Part shown: positions 17,678 through 26,188 of the stretch, piece after piece | How positions within the stretch are numbered: the first letter of the stretch is position 1 | How the letters are laid out: every line of letters starts with the position of its first letter | Source of the DNA: Solibacillus palustris | GTDB taxonomy: Bacteria > Bacillota > Bacilli > Bacillales_A > Planococcaceae | Assembly: GCF_022549215.1 (NCBI RefSeq) | Contig: NZ_JAKZFC010000005.1 | Span: 186,001-250,000, forward strand | Reading direction: 5' to 3' | DNA: 64,000 nucleotides | Position numbers and translations under genes: made by a program | Notes under the pieces: model-generated | What the model was told of the DNA's origin: nothing | Databases searched by the model: none | The model's input: the letters and a program-made list of their open reading frames with translations, nothing else

Positions 17678-18169
17678 ATGAAATCATTTTATTTAAAGCA
17701 AAAAATCATGAGCATGCGCGGACGTTTTAATGTGTTTGATGATTTACAGCAAGAGGTGTATAAAATCGAAGGTAGTTTTCTACAAATTCCGAAAACGTTT
17801 ACGATTAGTGACTTACAGCACAATGAAAAGGCACTGATAACGAAAAAGACTTTTAGTTGGCTGCCAACGTTTTATGTAGAAGTAGAGGGACGTCAGATAT
17901 TTACAATTAAAAAGGAATTTACATTTTTTAAGGCAAAATATTTGGTTGATGGTGCTGGAATTGAAGTGAATGGAAACTTATGGGATATGGATTTTGATGT
18001 TGTGAAGGATGGTCAAGTGATTGGCCGCGTGTCAAAAGAATGGATGACATGGGGCGACACATATCAAATTCAAGTATTTGATGAGGAATGGGAAATGATT
18101 GTTATTGCATTAGTTGTAGCGATTGATTGTGTAAAAGCCGACCAAAATACAGCGGCGGCAAGTGTATAA
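17678..18169 (+). CDS. LURP-one-related (YxjI-type) family protein
   Basis: A 163-aa cytoplasmic protein with the repeating beta-hairpin pattern of the Tubby-like/LURP-one-related fold: FYLKQKI at the N-terminus, then VFDDLQQEVYKIEGSF, ITKKTFSW, FTIKKEF, and VIGRVSKEWMTWGDTYQIQV. Bacterial members include B. subtilis YxjI, of unknown function, possibly lipid binding. The ATG follows AAGGAGTGGAG. It is a single gene with its own terminator. Confidence 0.85.
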   Translation: MKSFYLKQKIMSMRGRFNVFDDLQQEVYKIEGSFLQIPKTFTISDLQHNEKALITKKTFSWLPTFYVEVEGRQIFTIKKEFTFFKAKYLVDGAGIEVNGNLWDMDFDVVKDGQVIGRVSKEWMTWGDTYQIQVFDEEWEMIVIALVVAIDCVKADQNTAAASV

Positions 18170-18170
18170 G

Positions 18171-18211
18171 AAAAAAGCATCTCCGTAAAATTTCGGTGGA
18201 GATGCTTTTTC
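18171..18211 (+). terminator. Rho-independent terminator
   Basis: AAAAAAGCATCTCCG and CGGTGGAGATGCTTTTT form a long stem with T5. It can work for both strands, but the nearest convergent gene ends about 50 bases further on. Confidence 0.9.
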
Positions 18212-18264
18212 GGCGTGAATTGTTTTTCCAATCATAACATTGATTTGCAGAGCATATGAAATAA

Positions 18265-18792
18265 TTACTGTGCTGGGTTTACTTCTAATTCCACATTAAT
18301 TTTAATATCTTTTCCTACTAGTACTCCGCCTGTTTCAAGTGCCTGGTTCCAAGTTAAGCCGAAATCTTCACGGTTGATTTTTGCCGAAGCCTCGAAGCCG
18401 TATACTTCTACACCCCATGGATTTGTACCTTTGCCACCAAATTCAACATCGAATGTTACTGGCTTAGTAACGTCTTTAATTGTTAAATCACCGGTTACTT
18501 TGAAGTCATCGCCATCTTTTTCAACATTTGTAGAAGTGAACGTCATGCTCGGGAAAGCGTCTGCATCAAAGAAATCTGCTGATTTTAAGTGGTTGTCGCG
18601 GTCTGAACTTTTTGTGTTGATGCTTGCAACGTCAAGTGTAAAGTTAATTGTTGCATCGGATAAGTCCGCTGGATTGGCTACGTCAAGATTTGCAGTGTAG
18701 CTGTCGAATTGGCCTTTCACTTTTGATACCATCATGTGTTTTACTTCAAAGCCTACCGTTGAGTGTGATTGATCGATTGTCCAGTTTGTCAT
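18265..18792 (-). CDS. YceI family protein
   Basis: A 175-aa lipocalin-like beta-barrel protein that binds polyisoprenoid-type lipids in characterised homologues. It starts WTIDQSHSTVGFEVKHMM, the family's N-terminal signature, and includes FTSTNVEKDGDDFKVTGDLTIKDVTKPV. There is no signal peptide, so it is cytoplasmic, as usual in Firmicutes. The start is the ATG at 18792, nine bases after AGGAGG; an ATG two codons earlier is too close. Its upstream region contains two palindromes, one matching the quinone-responsive MhqR operator. Confidence 0.93.
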   Translation of the reverse strand: MTNWTIDQSHSTVGFEVKHMMVSKVKGQFDSYTANLDVANPADLSDATINFTLDVASINTKSSDRDNHLKSADFFDADAFPSMTFTSTNVEKDGDDFKVTGDLTIKDVTKPVTFDVEFGGKGTNPWGVEVYGFEASAKINREDFGLTWNQALETGGVLVGKDIKINVELEVNPAQ

Positions 18793-18812
18793 GTTCATTT
18801 TCCTCCTGAAAT

Positions 18813-18830
18813 TATCTCTAATTTGAGATA
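18813..18830. promoter_or_regulatory. MhqR-like operator palindrome upstream of yceI
   Basis: TATCTC-TAATTT-GAGATA is an 18-bp palindrome 20 bases before the yceI start. The MhqR operator of B. subtilis (known consensus close to tATCTcgaATTCgAGATa) has the same arms and length. It overlaps the leader just before the ribosome site, a position suited to repression. Confidence 0.6.
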
Positions 18831-18882
18831 TTAGTCAAAATAAAATTCCCATTTTGTTTGGGAAGAAATGCTATTATTAATT

Positions 18883-18905
18883 CGAATTCATTTATCTTGA
18901 ATTCG
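18883..18905. promoter_or_regulatory. Second palindrome upstream of yceI
   Basis: CGAATTCA, seven bases, TGAATTCG: a perfect 8-bp inverted repeat. The stretch ATCTTGAATTCGTAAT inside it also resembles the MhqR consensus. Two MarR-type sites ~70 bases apart would bracket the yceI promoter. Confidence 0.45.
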
Positions 18906-19022
18906 TAATAAATATATCACGAATAAAAATGACTGTCAACACAATAAAATTAATTATTTAAATTTTCTTTTTAGTTTTAAAATTCAGTTTAATTTTTGGT
19001 GTATTAGAAAGTTTATGATGAA

Positions 19023-19059
19023 AAGGTCTATCTGGAAATCAATGTTCCGAATAGACCCT
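19023..19059 (-). terminator. Terminator overlapping the kinase stop codon
   Basis: GGTCTAT and ATAGACC form the core stem around the TGA stop of the kinase gene. On the minus strand T4 follows. Confidence 0.65.
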
Positions 19060-19824
19060 TAATTGTTGGAGTGCCTGTAGCGCTTCTGAGGCATTTTGAA
19101 ATGGTGTTTTGATAGTCAATAAGCGCTCAATATAATGTTGAAGCGCGACGGGAAGCTGGAGCTCTTGCTGCCAAGTTGTACTTTTTTTAGCTTGTGGTTC
19201 ATAAATTGAATACAATAAAAACAACATAAAATGTCCAACCGCATATAAATCGCTCACTGGATGTGGTGCTTTTTTCGGGTTTTTTACGCCGTGCAAATTG
19301 AAATATGCATCGATGTTTGTCGCTAAGCCAAAATCAATGATGTGTAATCCATCGTCAGCTACAAGAACATTAGGAATGCGGAGATCACGGTGGACAATGT
19401 TTTTTTCGTGTAGTTGTTGTACAAAATACAAAAGATCTTTTGTTATTGAAATCGTATCATTGATGGAGTAAGTTTGTTGCTGTTCGAAAATGGCCTTTTC
19501 AAATGTATAGCCGTCGACAAAGCTCATTAAAAAATAGGGTGCATCTCCAATAAATCCACTCGCGATGAATTTCGGAACTGGAAGATGCTGAAGCTCTTGC
19601 AACAGAGTCATTTCTTGAATAAATCGTTGCTTAGATGTAGGCTTCAATTGATTAGCTTTTAGGCGTTTTAACACGGCCTGCTCTTTTGTCTTACGATGTT
19701 GTAATAAATACGCAACGCCATACGATCCCTCGCCTAGTATAGTGATAAGCTCATAATCGGTGTATTGTTGAATATAATGCTCTGTACGCTTTCGATACTT
19801 ACTTTCTAGAAAATAAAAAATCAT
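19039..19824 (-). CDS. Hanks-type serine/threonine protein kinase
   Basis: A 261-aa soluble kinase consisting of the catalytic domain only: glycine loop GEGSYG (31-36), Lys53 in VLKRL, HRDL with catalytic Asp147, Asn152 and DFG (164-166). HRDLRIPN replaces the usual HRDLKPxN, but the key residues are intact, so it should be active. It has no membrane segment or PASTA repeats, so it is not the PrkC type; it is nearer to the short YbdM/YabT group. Its ATG overlaps the stop of a 55-codon basic protein gene (ATGA), suggesting a functional pair. Confidence 0.9.
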   Translation of the reverse strand: MIFYFLESKYRKRTEHYIQQYTDYELITILGEGSYGVAYLLQHRKTKEQAVLKRLKANQLKPTSKQRFIQEMTLLQELQHLPVPKFIASGFIGDAPYFLMSFVDGYTFEKAIFEQQQTYSINDTISITKDLLYFVQQLHEKNIVHRDLRIPNVLVADDGLHIIDFGLATNIDAYFNLHGVKNPKKAPHPVSDLYAVGHFMLFLLYSIYEPQAKKSTTWQQELQLPVALQHYIERLLTIKTPFQNASEALQALQQLRVYSEH

Positions 19825-19988
19825 GACCAGCTACTAAAGAAACTGCGTGAGCTACGTTTTTTACGTTTGTAATAATGATGACCGCGATAGTTATCTTTAT
19901 GTGAATAGCGACGACGGCTACTTGAAGAAGAATAGTGGCGGTAGCCTTTATTTGACCCAAGAAGGTTTTGAAGAATCTTTTTTAGCAT
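19821..19988 (-). CDS. 55-aa very basic Ser/Arg/Tyr-rich protein coupled to the kinase gene
   Basis: A small ORF with ATG at 19988 behind AAAAAGGGG, whose TGA overlaps the kinase ATG by four bases. The product starts MLKKILQNLLG, followed by a tail of SSSSRRRYSH, KKRSSRSFF type with many Ser, Arg, His and Tyr. It has no membrane segment. The coupling argues that it is a real gene. The Ser-rich basic tail could be a substrate of the kinase or a nucleic-acid or membrane-surface binder; both are inference. Confidence 0.65.
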   Translation of the reverse strand: MLKKILQNLLGSNKGYRHYSSSSSRRRYSHKDNYRGHHYYKRKKRSSRSFFSSWS

Positions 19989-20258
19989 AATATTAACCCC
20001 TTTTTCTTGTTTTATTGTTATACGTATTAACGTCTTAAAAGTTTCTAGATTAGTAACAAATTTAATGAAATGAGCATAAAAATTTGATAAGTGCAGTGAA
20101 ACGACGAAAGGATTTATTCATACGATTTTTACAGCTAGTAAGCTTCAAACTCATAGCAGCGCAACCACACGAGCTTGATTAAAGGCTGTAGCAAAATTTA
20201 CTTCACAGTGAAAAAGCTTTATAATTAAAAGATAAAGCAAGTTTGTGGAGGGGTTCTT

Positions 20259-20432
20259 TTGTCTAAAATTCATTTGGAATGCGACGCCTATAAGCGCGTA
20301 GAAAAAAACTTAACGCTTGAAAATTTTAAGATCAATAAAGAAGTCGCATTGCAAGCAATTGAAATTGTTAACGAAGGAAAATCACTAACAGCAGAAATGA
20401 TTAAAGAAGTGGTGAATAGTGAAAAAGTATAA
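20259..20432 (+). CDS. Putative Fic antitoxin (VbhA/YhfG-like small protein)
   Basis: 57 aa with a TTG start behind GTGGAGGGG. It is helical; residues 30-56 (AIEIVNEGKSLTAEMIKEVV) resemble the inhibitory-helix region of class I Fic antitoxins. The family's inhibitory motif (S/T)xxxE(G/N) is not strictly present: Glu39-Gly40 fits the end, but position 35 is Glu where Ser/Thr is expected. The gene overlaps the Fic gene by 14 bases, which is the standard arrangement of this toxin-antitoxin class. Confidence 0.65.
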   Translation: MSKIHLECDAYKRVEKNLTLENFKINKEVALQAIEIVNEGKSLTAEMIKEVVNSEKV

Positions 20433-21009
20433 TTTTGGTGAAGACGAGTCGTATTTACTCGAGCAAAATTTATTGGGCATTGATAATTTCGCTGATTTAG
20501 AACTTGCCGAGCAATTTGCATTTACCGTTCGTAGCTTAGAAATTGAGTGCGGTAAATATACGATTGATAGTTTCAACTTAGCGTCATTGATGGCGCTGCA
20601 CCATTATTTATTTCAAGATATTTATCAATTTGCTGGTGAAATTCGTAAAGTACAACTCATTAAAGGGGATACGCGATTTTGCCAAATGCAATATATATTA
20701 TCAATGTGTGAGAAACTTTTCACGGAGCTGGCGCAAGAAGGGGAATGGCCCACTGTCGAAATAGCAGCACAGCGCCTAGCATATTACAAATCAGAGCTTA
20801 ACATTATCCATCCGTTTCGTGAAGGAAATGGCCGCGCAATCCGCTTATTCATTCATGCATATGCGAAAAGTAAGGGATATAATTGGGATTTTGTGAAATT
20901 AGAGCGTGACGGTTATATGCAGGCGATGATTGATGCGGTACTTGATACGAATAAGCTACAGAACATTTTTTTGCATACATTACAAAAAGGAGATTTCCCT
21001 CAATTTTAG
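20419..21009 (+). CDS. Fic domain protein (AMP-transferase toxin type)
   Basis: 196 aa with a GTG start inside the preceding small gene. The Fic motif HPFREGNGRAIR begins at His131, with all catalytic residues present (His, Glu, Gly-Asn-Gly-Arg, Arg), so it should transfer AMP from ATP to a target Tyr/Ser/Thr. LFQDIYQFAGEIRKV and FCQMQYI form the flap and target-docking region typical of class I proteins, where the inhibitor helix is a separate protein. No inhibitory motif is visible in its own N-terminus. It is followed by a strong terminator. Confidence 0.9.
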   Translation: MKKYNFGEDESYLLEQNLLGIDNFADLELAEQFAFTVRSLEIECGKYTIDSFNLASLMALHHYLFQDIYQFAGEIRKVQLIKGDTRFCQMQYILSMCEKLFTELAQEGEWPTVEIAAQRLAYYKSELNIIHPFREGNGRAIRLFIHAYAKSKGYNWDFVKLERDGYMQAMIDAVLDTNKLQNIFLHTLQKGDFPQF

Positions 21010-21024
21010 GGAATCTCCTTTTTC
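20984..21024 (+). terminator. Rho-independent terminator of the fic gene
   Basis: AAAAAGGAGATTTCCCT pairs with AGGGAATCTCCTTTTT, a nearly perfect long stem that includes the last codons of the Fic gene. Confidence 0.9.
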
Positions 21025-21167
21025 TAAGTTGTTAACAAGCACTGTATTGGTTTTAGCTTTACCGAAGCCCGCCGAAAATAAGTAGATTGCAATTGATCCA
21101 ATTTTGTTTGTAAATTTGCTCAATGTTATTTTACAATAAAAAAGTTGCTATTAGGCAATAGAACCTA

Positions 21168-21743
21168 CTAACATCCTTTTAAATACGGTTGTATATCGTT
21201 GTAAGCAAAAAAATGCATTCTTTCGCATTTTTGTACAGTTAAATGTACTTGTAGAAACTCGAAAGTTAGAATCTTCATAATTCGAAATACCTCGTCGTGG
21301 GGTTCATAATCTGTATCAGTTAAATAATAGTAATTATACTTCTTCAGCATTGGAGGGTCGATTTCTTCGTGTTGATTTACAAAAATCGTCAATTCATTAA
21401 ATGCATGTAAAGCTAGAAAATAGCAATATAAAAATGCATGATGGTGTTTGGTGCGATAAGATTGTAATATTGTTTGTAATTGTTCGGGCGTGGAAATTTT
21501 TAAGCGGTTTGCTAAATGTTCATCATATGCATGTAAAAAATTTTTCTCGAATTTAATGAATAAGTATTTTTTTACCTGATAGTAGTTAACCCATATATTA
21601 AACACCGCGGCTTTTGTATTGTTTTCATTTTGAATATCGGTAGGAAGTGGGGGTAACTCCGGAGAATATTGGTCCCAAAGACGTTCAAATAAAGTCATAT
21701 AAAACGGATCGATTTCTTGATAGCTACTATAATTTAAAGGCAT
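21168..21743 (-). CDS. Hypothetical protein
   Basis: A 191-aa soluble protein rich in Tyr, Phe and His, with no signal peptide or membrane helix. The ATG is preceded by AGAGAGG. It looks all-helical (YFLALHAFNELTIFVNQHEE and following). No family was recognised. It is a single gene convergent with the Fic module. Confidence 0.55.
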   Translation of the reverse strand: MPLNYSSYQEIDPFYMTLFERLWDQYSPELPPLPTDIQNENNTKAAVFNIWVNYYQVKKYLFIKFEKNFLHAYDEHLANRLKISTPEQLQTILQSYRTKHHHAFLYCYFLALHAFNELTIFVNQHEEIDPPMLKKYNYYYLTDTDYEPHDEVFRIMKILTFEFLQVHLTVQKCERMHFFAYNDIQPYLKGC

Positions 21744-22056
21744 TCATATTAACCTCTCTGTCATTTGAATAAAGATATAATACCAAAAAAAACCAAAAAA
21801 GTATTTAAAAAATATAAAATTTTCTAAAAATTATAATGTGTGAAGGATAGCCTTGTAATTACCAAATCTAACACAACCTTTATATGGTCAGTTGTATATA
21901 GAGGCTCATCAATTACAATCCTTTTTGTTAAGATGTTCGACTTTGTGACAAAGTGAAAAGGGAAATTTTAATCCTTATAAGTAGAAATTTGATAAACGAT
22001 TGGAAATTGACTAAAATCACAGAGGATAGAGTTAGCAAACAGAAGGGAATATTTAT
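21744..22056. other. AT-rich intergenic region without visible gene
   Basis: 313 bases between a leftward hypothetical gene and a rightward lipoprotein gene. It must hold two divergent promoters. A small palindrome (CTTTGTGACAAAG, 21951-21963) was seen. No coding frame or RNA motif was recognised. Confidence 0.5.
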
Positions 22057-22527
22057 ATGGAAAAATATGTATTATTACTAGCGATGTTATTATTAGCAGG
22101 TTGTGGAGATAAAGAGGAAAAAGGGCCGATGTTTACTGAGAATCAATCTGTCCCATTTGAAATCATAAAATATGAAGAAAAAATTTCACCGATTTATGAA
22201 TCGCTTGTGCCACATATTGCTTATGCAGAAACAGCAGGGCAGCTAGAGGAATTAAAGGGGCGTTTTAAAGTTGATGGATTTGATATGGACACAGAGAAAT
22301 TTATGGCTATTTTTATTGTCACATATTCAAATAGCTGTGGAGTAGCGGTGGATGGCGCCTATGAAGATAAAAATAATTTAGCTGTTCAATTATTAGAAAG
22401 CGGTGGCGAAAATTGTGATTCAGAAGGTATGCCTCATACATTTGTATTGCAAGTAGATAAAAAGGAATATGAAAAAGTTCAATTGTATAATGGGAATATT
22501 ATTAAATCGTCAATAGATGTTGATTAG
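22057..22527 (+). CDS. Small lipoprotein of unknown function
   Basis: 156 aa. A lipoprotein signal peptide ends in LLAGC (Cys16), and a polar linker GDKEEKGP follows, so the protein should be anchored outside the membrane. The mature part has two further cysteines (NSCGVA and ENCDSEGM) that could form a disulfide. No family was recognised; the size and fold pattern resemble other Bacillales surface lipoproteins found as single genes. Confidence 0.7.
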   Translation: MEKYVLLLAMLLLAGCGDKEEKGPMFTENQSVPFEIIKYEEKISPIYESLVPHIAYAETAGQLEELKGRFKVDGFDMDTEKFMAIFIVTYSNSCGVAVDGAYEDKNNLAVQLLESGGENCDSEGMPHTFVLQVDKKEYEKVQLYNGNIIKSSIDVD

Positions 22528-22560
22528 TAATGGTATCACAGGCTAGGGCTAGAATGAACT

Positions 22561-22734
<174 letters not shown>

Positions 22735-22738
22735 AAGC

Positions 22739-22775
22739 AGTAGTCCCCCGAAAAAATTAGGGGGACTGTTTTAAT
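22739..22775 (+). terminator. Rho-independent terminator
   Basis: CAGTAGTCCCCC and GGGGGACTGTTTT form a stable stem after the CBS remnant, probably the original terminator of the lost gene. Confidence 0.8.
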
Positions 22776-22818
22776 ATTGAAATATCGCAAGTTCGCCATG
22801 ATTTACTTTCACTTTATA

Positions 22819-23721
22819 TTAAAAAATTACTTTCACAAATCGATCTAACAATTTGTCAATTTCATCGCGTTTTGGAATCAGCTCCATCCAATCTTCTGGT
22901 ACATTAAGCTCGTCATAGTAGATGCCAGCAAGTCCACCAGCAATCGCAGCAACCGTATCGGTATCGCTTCCTAGGTGAACGGCATTGAAAATAGTATCAT
23001 AGTAACTTGAACTATTGAGCATGCTCCAATATACTGCTTCGAGTGTATGAATGACATAGCCATTACTATTAATATCATCGCGTGTTAACTCATTGATTGA
23101 AAAAATACGTTCAAAATTTGGTTTTTCATTTGGATATTCATTTAATAAGGGTAGTAATTGCTTGTTTGCATTTTCAAGGCTTTGTGCAAAAGTCATACCA
23201 TCCATTAAATGATGTACTACATATGTATAATGCATACAACAAAGCGTCGAACGAATATGGCCATGTGTTAACGTAGCATAATCTTTCACATAGCGTTCCT
23301 CGATACTACGCTTATAACTATATAAAGCAATTGGTAAAATACGCATTAAAGCCCCATTTCCATTGCTTTTTTCATCGGTTTTCGCCTGTTCAAAAGGCCC
23401 GTTTTTCTCCCAGCGATTTAGAACTTCGGAAATCGTTAAACCAACATCAAATGAAGGTTCATCATTATAAGTCCAGTAGCCACGAAATGCCCAATCACAA
23501 AAGGCCTGTTTTAAATCTGCAATAGATGTATCATGTATTAAATGTTCGATTGTAATAAGCGTCATCGCGCTATCGTCTGACCACGTTCCTGCTGGTACAT
23601 CCCAGCAACCGTAACCAATCATATCATCTACTTTAAATGTATCACGCTCCATAAATTCCATCGGCACACCATATGCATCGCCAATAATAAAGCCCCAAAG
23701 CGCACGTTTTCGTTTATTCAT
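22819..23721 (-). CDS. ADP-ribosylglycohydrolase family protein
   Basis: A 300-aa soluble enzyme of the DraG/ARH family that removes ADP-ribose from modified molecules using a binuclear Mg2+ site. Metal ligands are visible in TWSDDSAMT near residue 47 and in LGSDTDTVAA near residue 253. GAIIGDAYG-like GFIIGDAYGVPMEF opens the domain. No ADP-ribosyltransferase gene lies nearby. The ATG follows GAGGTG. The target is unknown; it could reverse endogenous or toxin-derived ADP-ribosylation. Confidence 0.9.
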   Translation of the reverse strand: MNKRKRALWGFIIGDAYGVPMEFMERDTFKVDDMIGYGCWDVPAGTWSDDSAMTLITIEHLIHDTSIADLKQAFCDWAFRGYWTYNDEPSFDVGLTISEVLNRWEKNGPFEQAKTDEKSNGNGALMRILPIALYSYKRSIEERYVKDYATLTHGHIRSTLCCMHYTYVVHHLMDGMTFAQSLENANKQLLPLLNEYPNEKPNFERIFSINELTRDDINSNGYVIHTLEAVYWSMLNSSSYYDTIFNAVHLGSDTDTVAAIAGGLAGIYYDELNVPEDWMELIPKRDEIDKLLDRFVKVIF

Positions 23722-23949
23722 TCGTATTCACCTCAATTGACAGTTGTTAGTTTAGTATCAGTGTACCATTAGCTGTTTTTACATTCGATCATTTTTGTAT
23801 ATTATTCGCGTAAACTATTTTAGGAAATTATGATGATGGCAGGAGAGTAAGCTTTAGCGCTCATTGTGGTAATCATTGTATTTGAATTGATTGTTATTGT
23901 CGTATAAATCTTTCGACAATTTGAGCTATATTTTTGTAAACTATAATGG

Positions 23950-24321
23950 GTGATGATGATGAAATTATTAGAACAGTTAGCAGACGCATTTTTAAACGGA
24001 GCACAGGATTTTCGATTTGTCTACAATCGTATGACAAAAGAGGTCGATATATTAGAAATGTTGGACAATGATTGGGAAGACGATGACAATTTGGAGCTAG
24101 TACCATATAAAGAGTCGCGTGAAATGTATGAAGTAATGGTCGATTTTTCGAATCAGTATGAAGGAGAACTCGAAGAAAAATTATTTCAAGCATTAAATGG
24201 TCGTAAACCGTTTCATGCATTTCGAGAAACAGCGAACAGCATAGGAATTATAAATGCGTGGTACGATTATGAGCAAGAATATGTAAAAAAGAAAATGCAA
24301 GAATGGCTGGAAAGTTTATAA
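23950..24321 (+). CDS. UPF0158-like family protein
   Basis: About 123 aa, starting at one of four consecutive ATGs (23950-23961) with only a weak ribosome site. It is acidic and soluble, with LVPYKESREMYEVMVDF, GRKPFHAFRE and WYDYEQEYVKK, a pattern shared by UPF0158 proteins. Function is unknown. It is followed by a terminator shared with the convergent small membrane protein gene. Confidence 0.75.
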   Translation: MMMMKLLEQLADAFLNGAQDFRFVYNRMTKEVDILEMLDNDWEDDDNLELVPYKESREMYEVMVDFSNQYEGELEEKLFQALNGRKPFHAFRETANSIGIINAWYDYEQEYVKKKMQEWLESL

Positions 24322-24363
24322 AAAGGGGGCAGATAAAAATCTGATTTTTTTATCTGCCCCAAT
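24322..24363 (+). terminator. Bidirectional Rho-independent terminator
   Basis: GGGGGCAGATAAAAA and TTTTTTATCTGCCCC form a long stem between two convergent genes, with A and T runs on both sides. Confidence 0.9.
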
Positions 24364-24365
24364 TT

Positions 24366-24572
24366 TTATTGTAGTTTTCGTGCTTTGTCTTCTTTTATTT
24401 GGCGCATTAAATGAATGATTAGCATAATGATTCCCACTGTACAAAGGATAAGGCTAACGATGAATAAGATCATCCAAGCTGTTAAATTCAAACCACTTGT
24501 GAAAAAAATCGAAACAACTAATAAAATAATGCCGACAAATAATGTTAAGTAACCACTTTTAGAAAGTGACAC
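24366..24572 (-). CDS. Small two-helix membrane protein
   Basis: 68 aa if translation begins at the GTG at 24572, eight bases behind AAGGAGG; the frame is open 17 codons further upstream but without a site. Two membrane helices (~9-28 and ~36-58) are followed by a basic tail QIKEDKARKLQ. No family was recognised. Confidence 0.65.
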   Translation of the reverse strand: MSLSKSGYLTLFVGIILLVVSIFFTSGLNLTAWMILFIVSLILCTVGIIMLIIHLMRQIKEDKARKLQ

Positions 24573-24667
24573 AACAAACGCCTCCTTAATTGCCATATCA
24601 TAAAAATAACATAAAATATGCATGATTTCCTATTCAAAGGCATAGGAGATTGTAAGCAATTCAAAAA

Positions 24668-25022
24668 TTAATGCTGTATCGGCATTGTAAAGTAAAAGCG
24701 CGAACCCATGTCATTACTATCCGTATAGATTTTTCCATTATTCTGTGTAATTATTTCCTTGCAAATAGCAAGGCCGATGCCGTGCGAATTCAGTATATTT
24801 GAATTCGAGGCTCGGAAGTAACTATCGAAAATAAATGATAATTCATGTTTAGGATTCCCGATACCACTATCTTCAATTATATAAACGAGCTCCTCTTCTT
24901 CTATCGACATTTTGAGCTGACACGTCTTTTTTCCCACGAAGGTTTTCTACAGAAATATCTTCAAAAATTATCTGTCCCGGTTTTAAAGCGTTAACATGAA
25001 ACACTTCAAAATTTTTCTTCAC
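24668..25022 (-). pseudogene. Remnant joining a short N-terminal frame to a histidine kinase ATPase end
   Basis: A GTG at 25022 behind AAGGGAG opens a frame (FHVNALKPGQIIFEDIS) that stops near 24890. A second, overlapping frame holds the end of a histidine kinase: IIEDSGIG, FDSYFRAS, HGIGLAICKEI and a normal GSRFYFTMP end at 24668. The dimerisation domain, H-box and N-box are missing. The arrangement looks like a deletion that fused two gene parts out of frame. Confidence 0.7.
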
Positions 25023-25264
25023 TTTAAACAACTCCCTTAAATATTCTCTTACACATAATTCACTTTAAAATAAGTTAAAAAATTATTTTTCTAATAAGAA
25101 TTAAAATAAGTGAAATTAATAGTCACTTTAATCCTCTTTTAAAATAAATAAATCAAACTAAGATAATGAAAAAGTGATATTTTTAAGGGGAGGTAAGATA
25201 ATATTGTATTCGATGTTCTATAAATGGCATGGAGACGAAAATGGTAAGAAACGAGGGAAAAGTC

Positions 25265-26188
25265 ATGGTTCAACAACTTAATCAATTTATTCAACGCTAT
25301 ATGCCGATATTAACGCCACTAAGTTTAGTGATTGGCGTGATACTTGAACAAATAGGCAGTCATTTTTTATTTTTAGTTCCAATATTATTTGCAGTTATGA
25401 CGTTTATTAGTAGTTTGAGTTTGAAATTTCGTGACATTAAAGTATTTAAAATGTACCCCAAAACAATTTTATTTGTTATTGCATTTTTACATATTTTAAT
25501 GCCGTTATGGGCGTACATAATAGCTGAGCTTATCTTCGATGATTATTTATTAACGATTGGTTTTATACTATCAGTAGCAGTTCCAACAGGAGTTACAAGT
25601 GTAATTTGGGTAACGATTAGTAAGGGCAATTTACCATTATGTTTGGCGATTATTTTAATAGATACATTACTTGCGCCAATATTAATGCCGTTACTTTTAC
25701 ACATCGTTGTTGGTGAGACAATTCATATAGAAACAGCAGCGCTCATTATTGATTTAATTTTGATGATTGTTCTGCCGTCGTTTATCGGAATGTTTGTCAA
25801 TGAATGGACCAAAGGGGAGCTGCAAAAGCGTTATAATCAGCCGTTTGCATTGATTTCAAAACTATGTTTGTTTGGCATTATTATGATTAATAGTAGCGCC
25901 ATTGCACCATATGTAAAAAATATAAATGCTGAGCTAGCACTTGTTATTGGGACTGTGTTATTCGTTGCGGTGTCAGGTTATTTTCTGGCACTAGCACTTG
26001 GAAAGTTGTTTTTAAAATCAAAGGCCGATCAAGCGACATTTATTTTTAATGGTGGGATGCGTAATATTGCGGTAGGTGTTGTTATTGCAACGACATATTT
26101 TCCATCCAAAGTAGCGATGCCAGTTGTTTTTGGGATGCTATTTCAACAAGTATTAGCATCCATTTTCTTCAAAATAACACGAACATAA
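25265..26188 (+). CDS. Bile acid:sodium symporter (BASS) family transporter
   Basis: About 307 aa with ten membrane helices. VAVPTGVTSVIWV (helix 4 crossover) and FNGGMRNIAVGV (helix 9 crossover) are the hallmark regions of the BASS fold, which couples Na+ to uptake of organic anions. Bacterial substrates include pantoate and other small acids, so the bile-acid name is nominal. The start at 25265 follows GAGGG; in-frame ATGs at 25229 and 25241 are alternatives. It is a single gene. Confidence 0.85.
   Translation: MVQQLNQFIQRYMPILTPLSLVIGVILEQIGSHFLFLVPILFAVMTFISSLSLKFRDIKVFKMYPKTILFVIAFLHILMPLWAYIIAELIFDDYLLTIGFILSVAVPTGVTSVIWVTISKGNLPLCLAIILIDTLLAPILMPLLLHIVVGETIHIETAALIIDLILMIVLPSFIGMFVNEWTKGELQKRYNQPFALISKLCLFGIIMINSSAIAPYVKNINAELALVIGTVLFVAVSGYFLALALGKLFLKSKADQATFIFNGGMRNIAVGVVIATTYFPSKVAMPVVFGMLFQQVLASIFFKITRT

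Noticed and set aside
20089-20258. Extra gene between the kinase pair and the Fic antitoxin
   Set aside because: No frame with a ribosome site; the stretch is AT-rich and holds only the promoter region of the Fic module.
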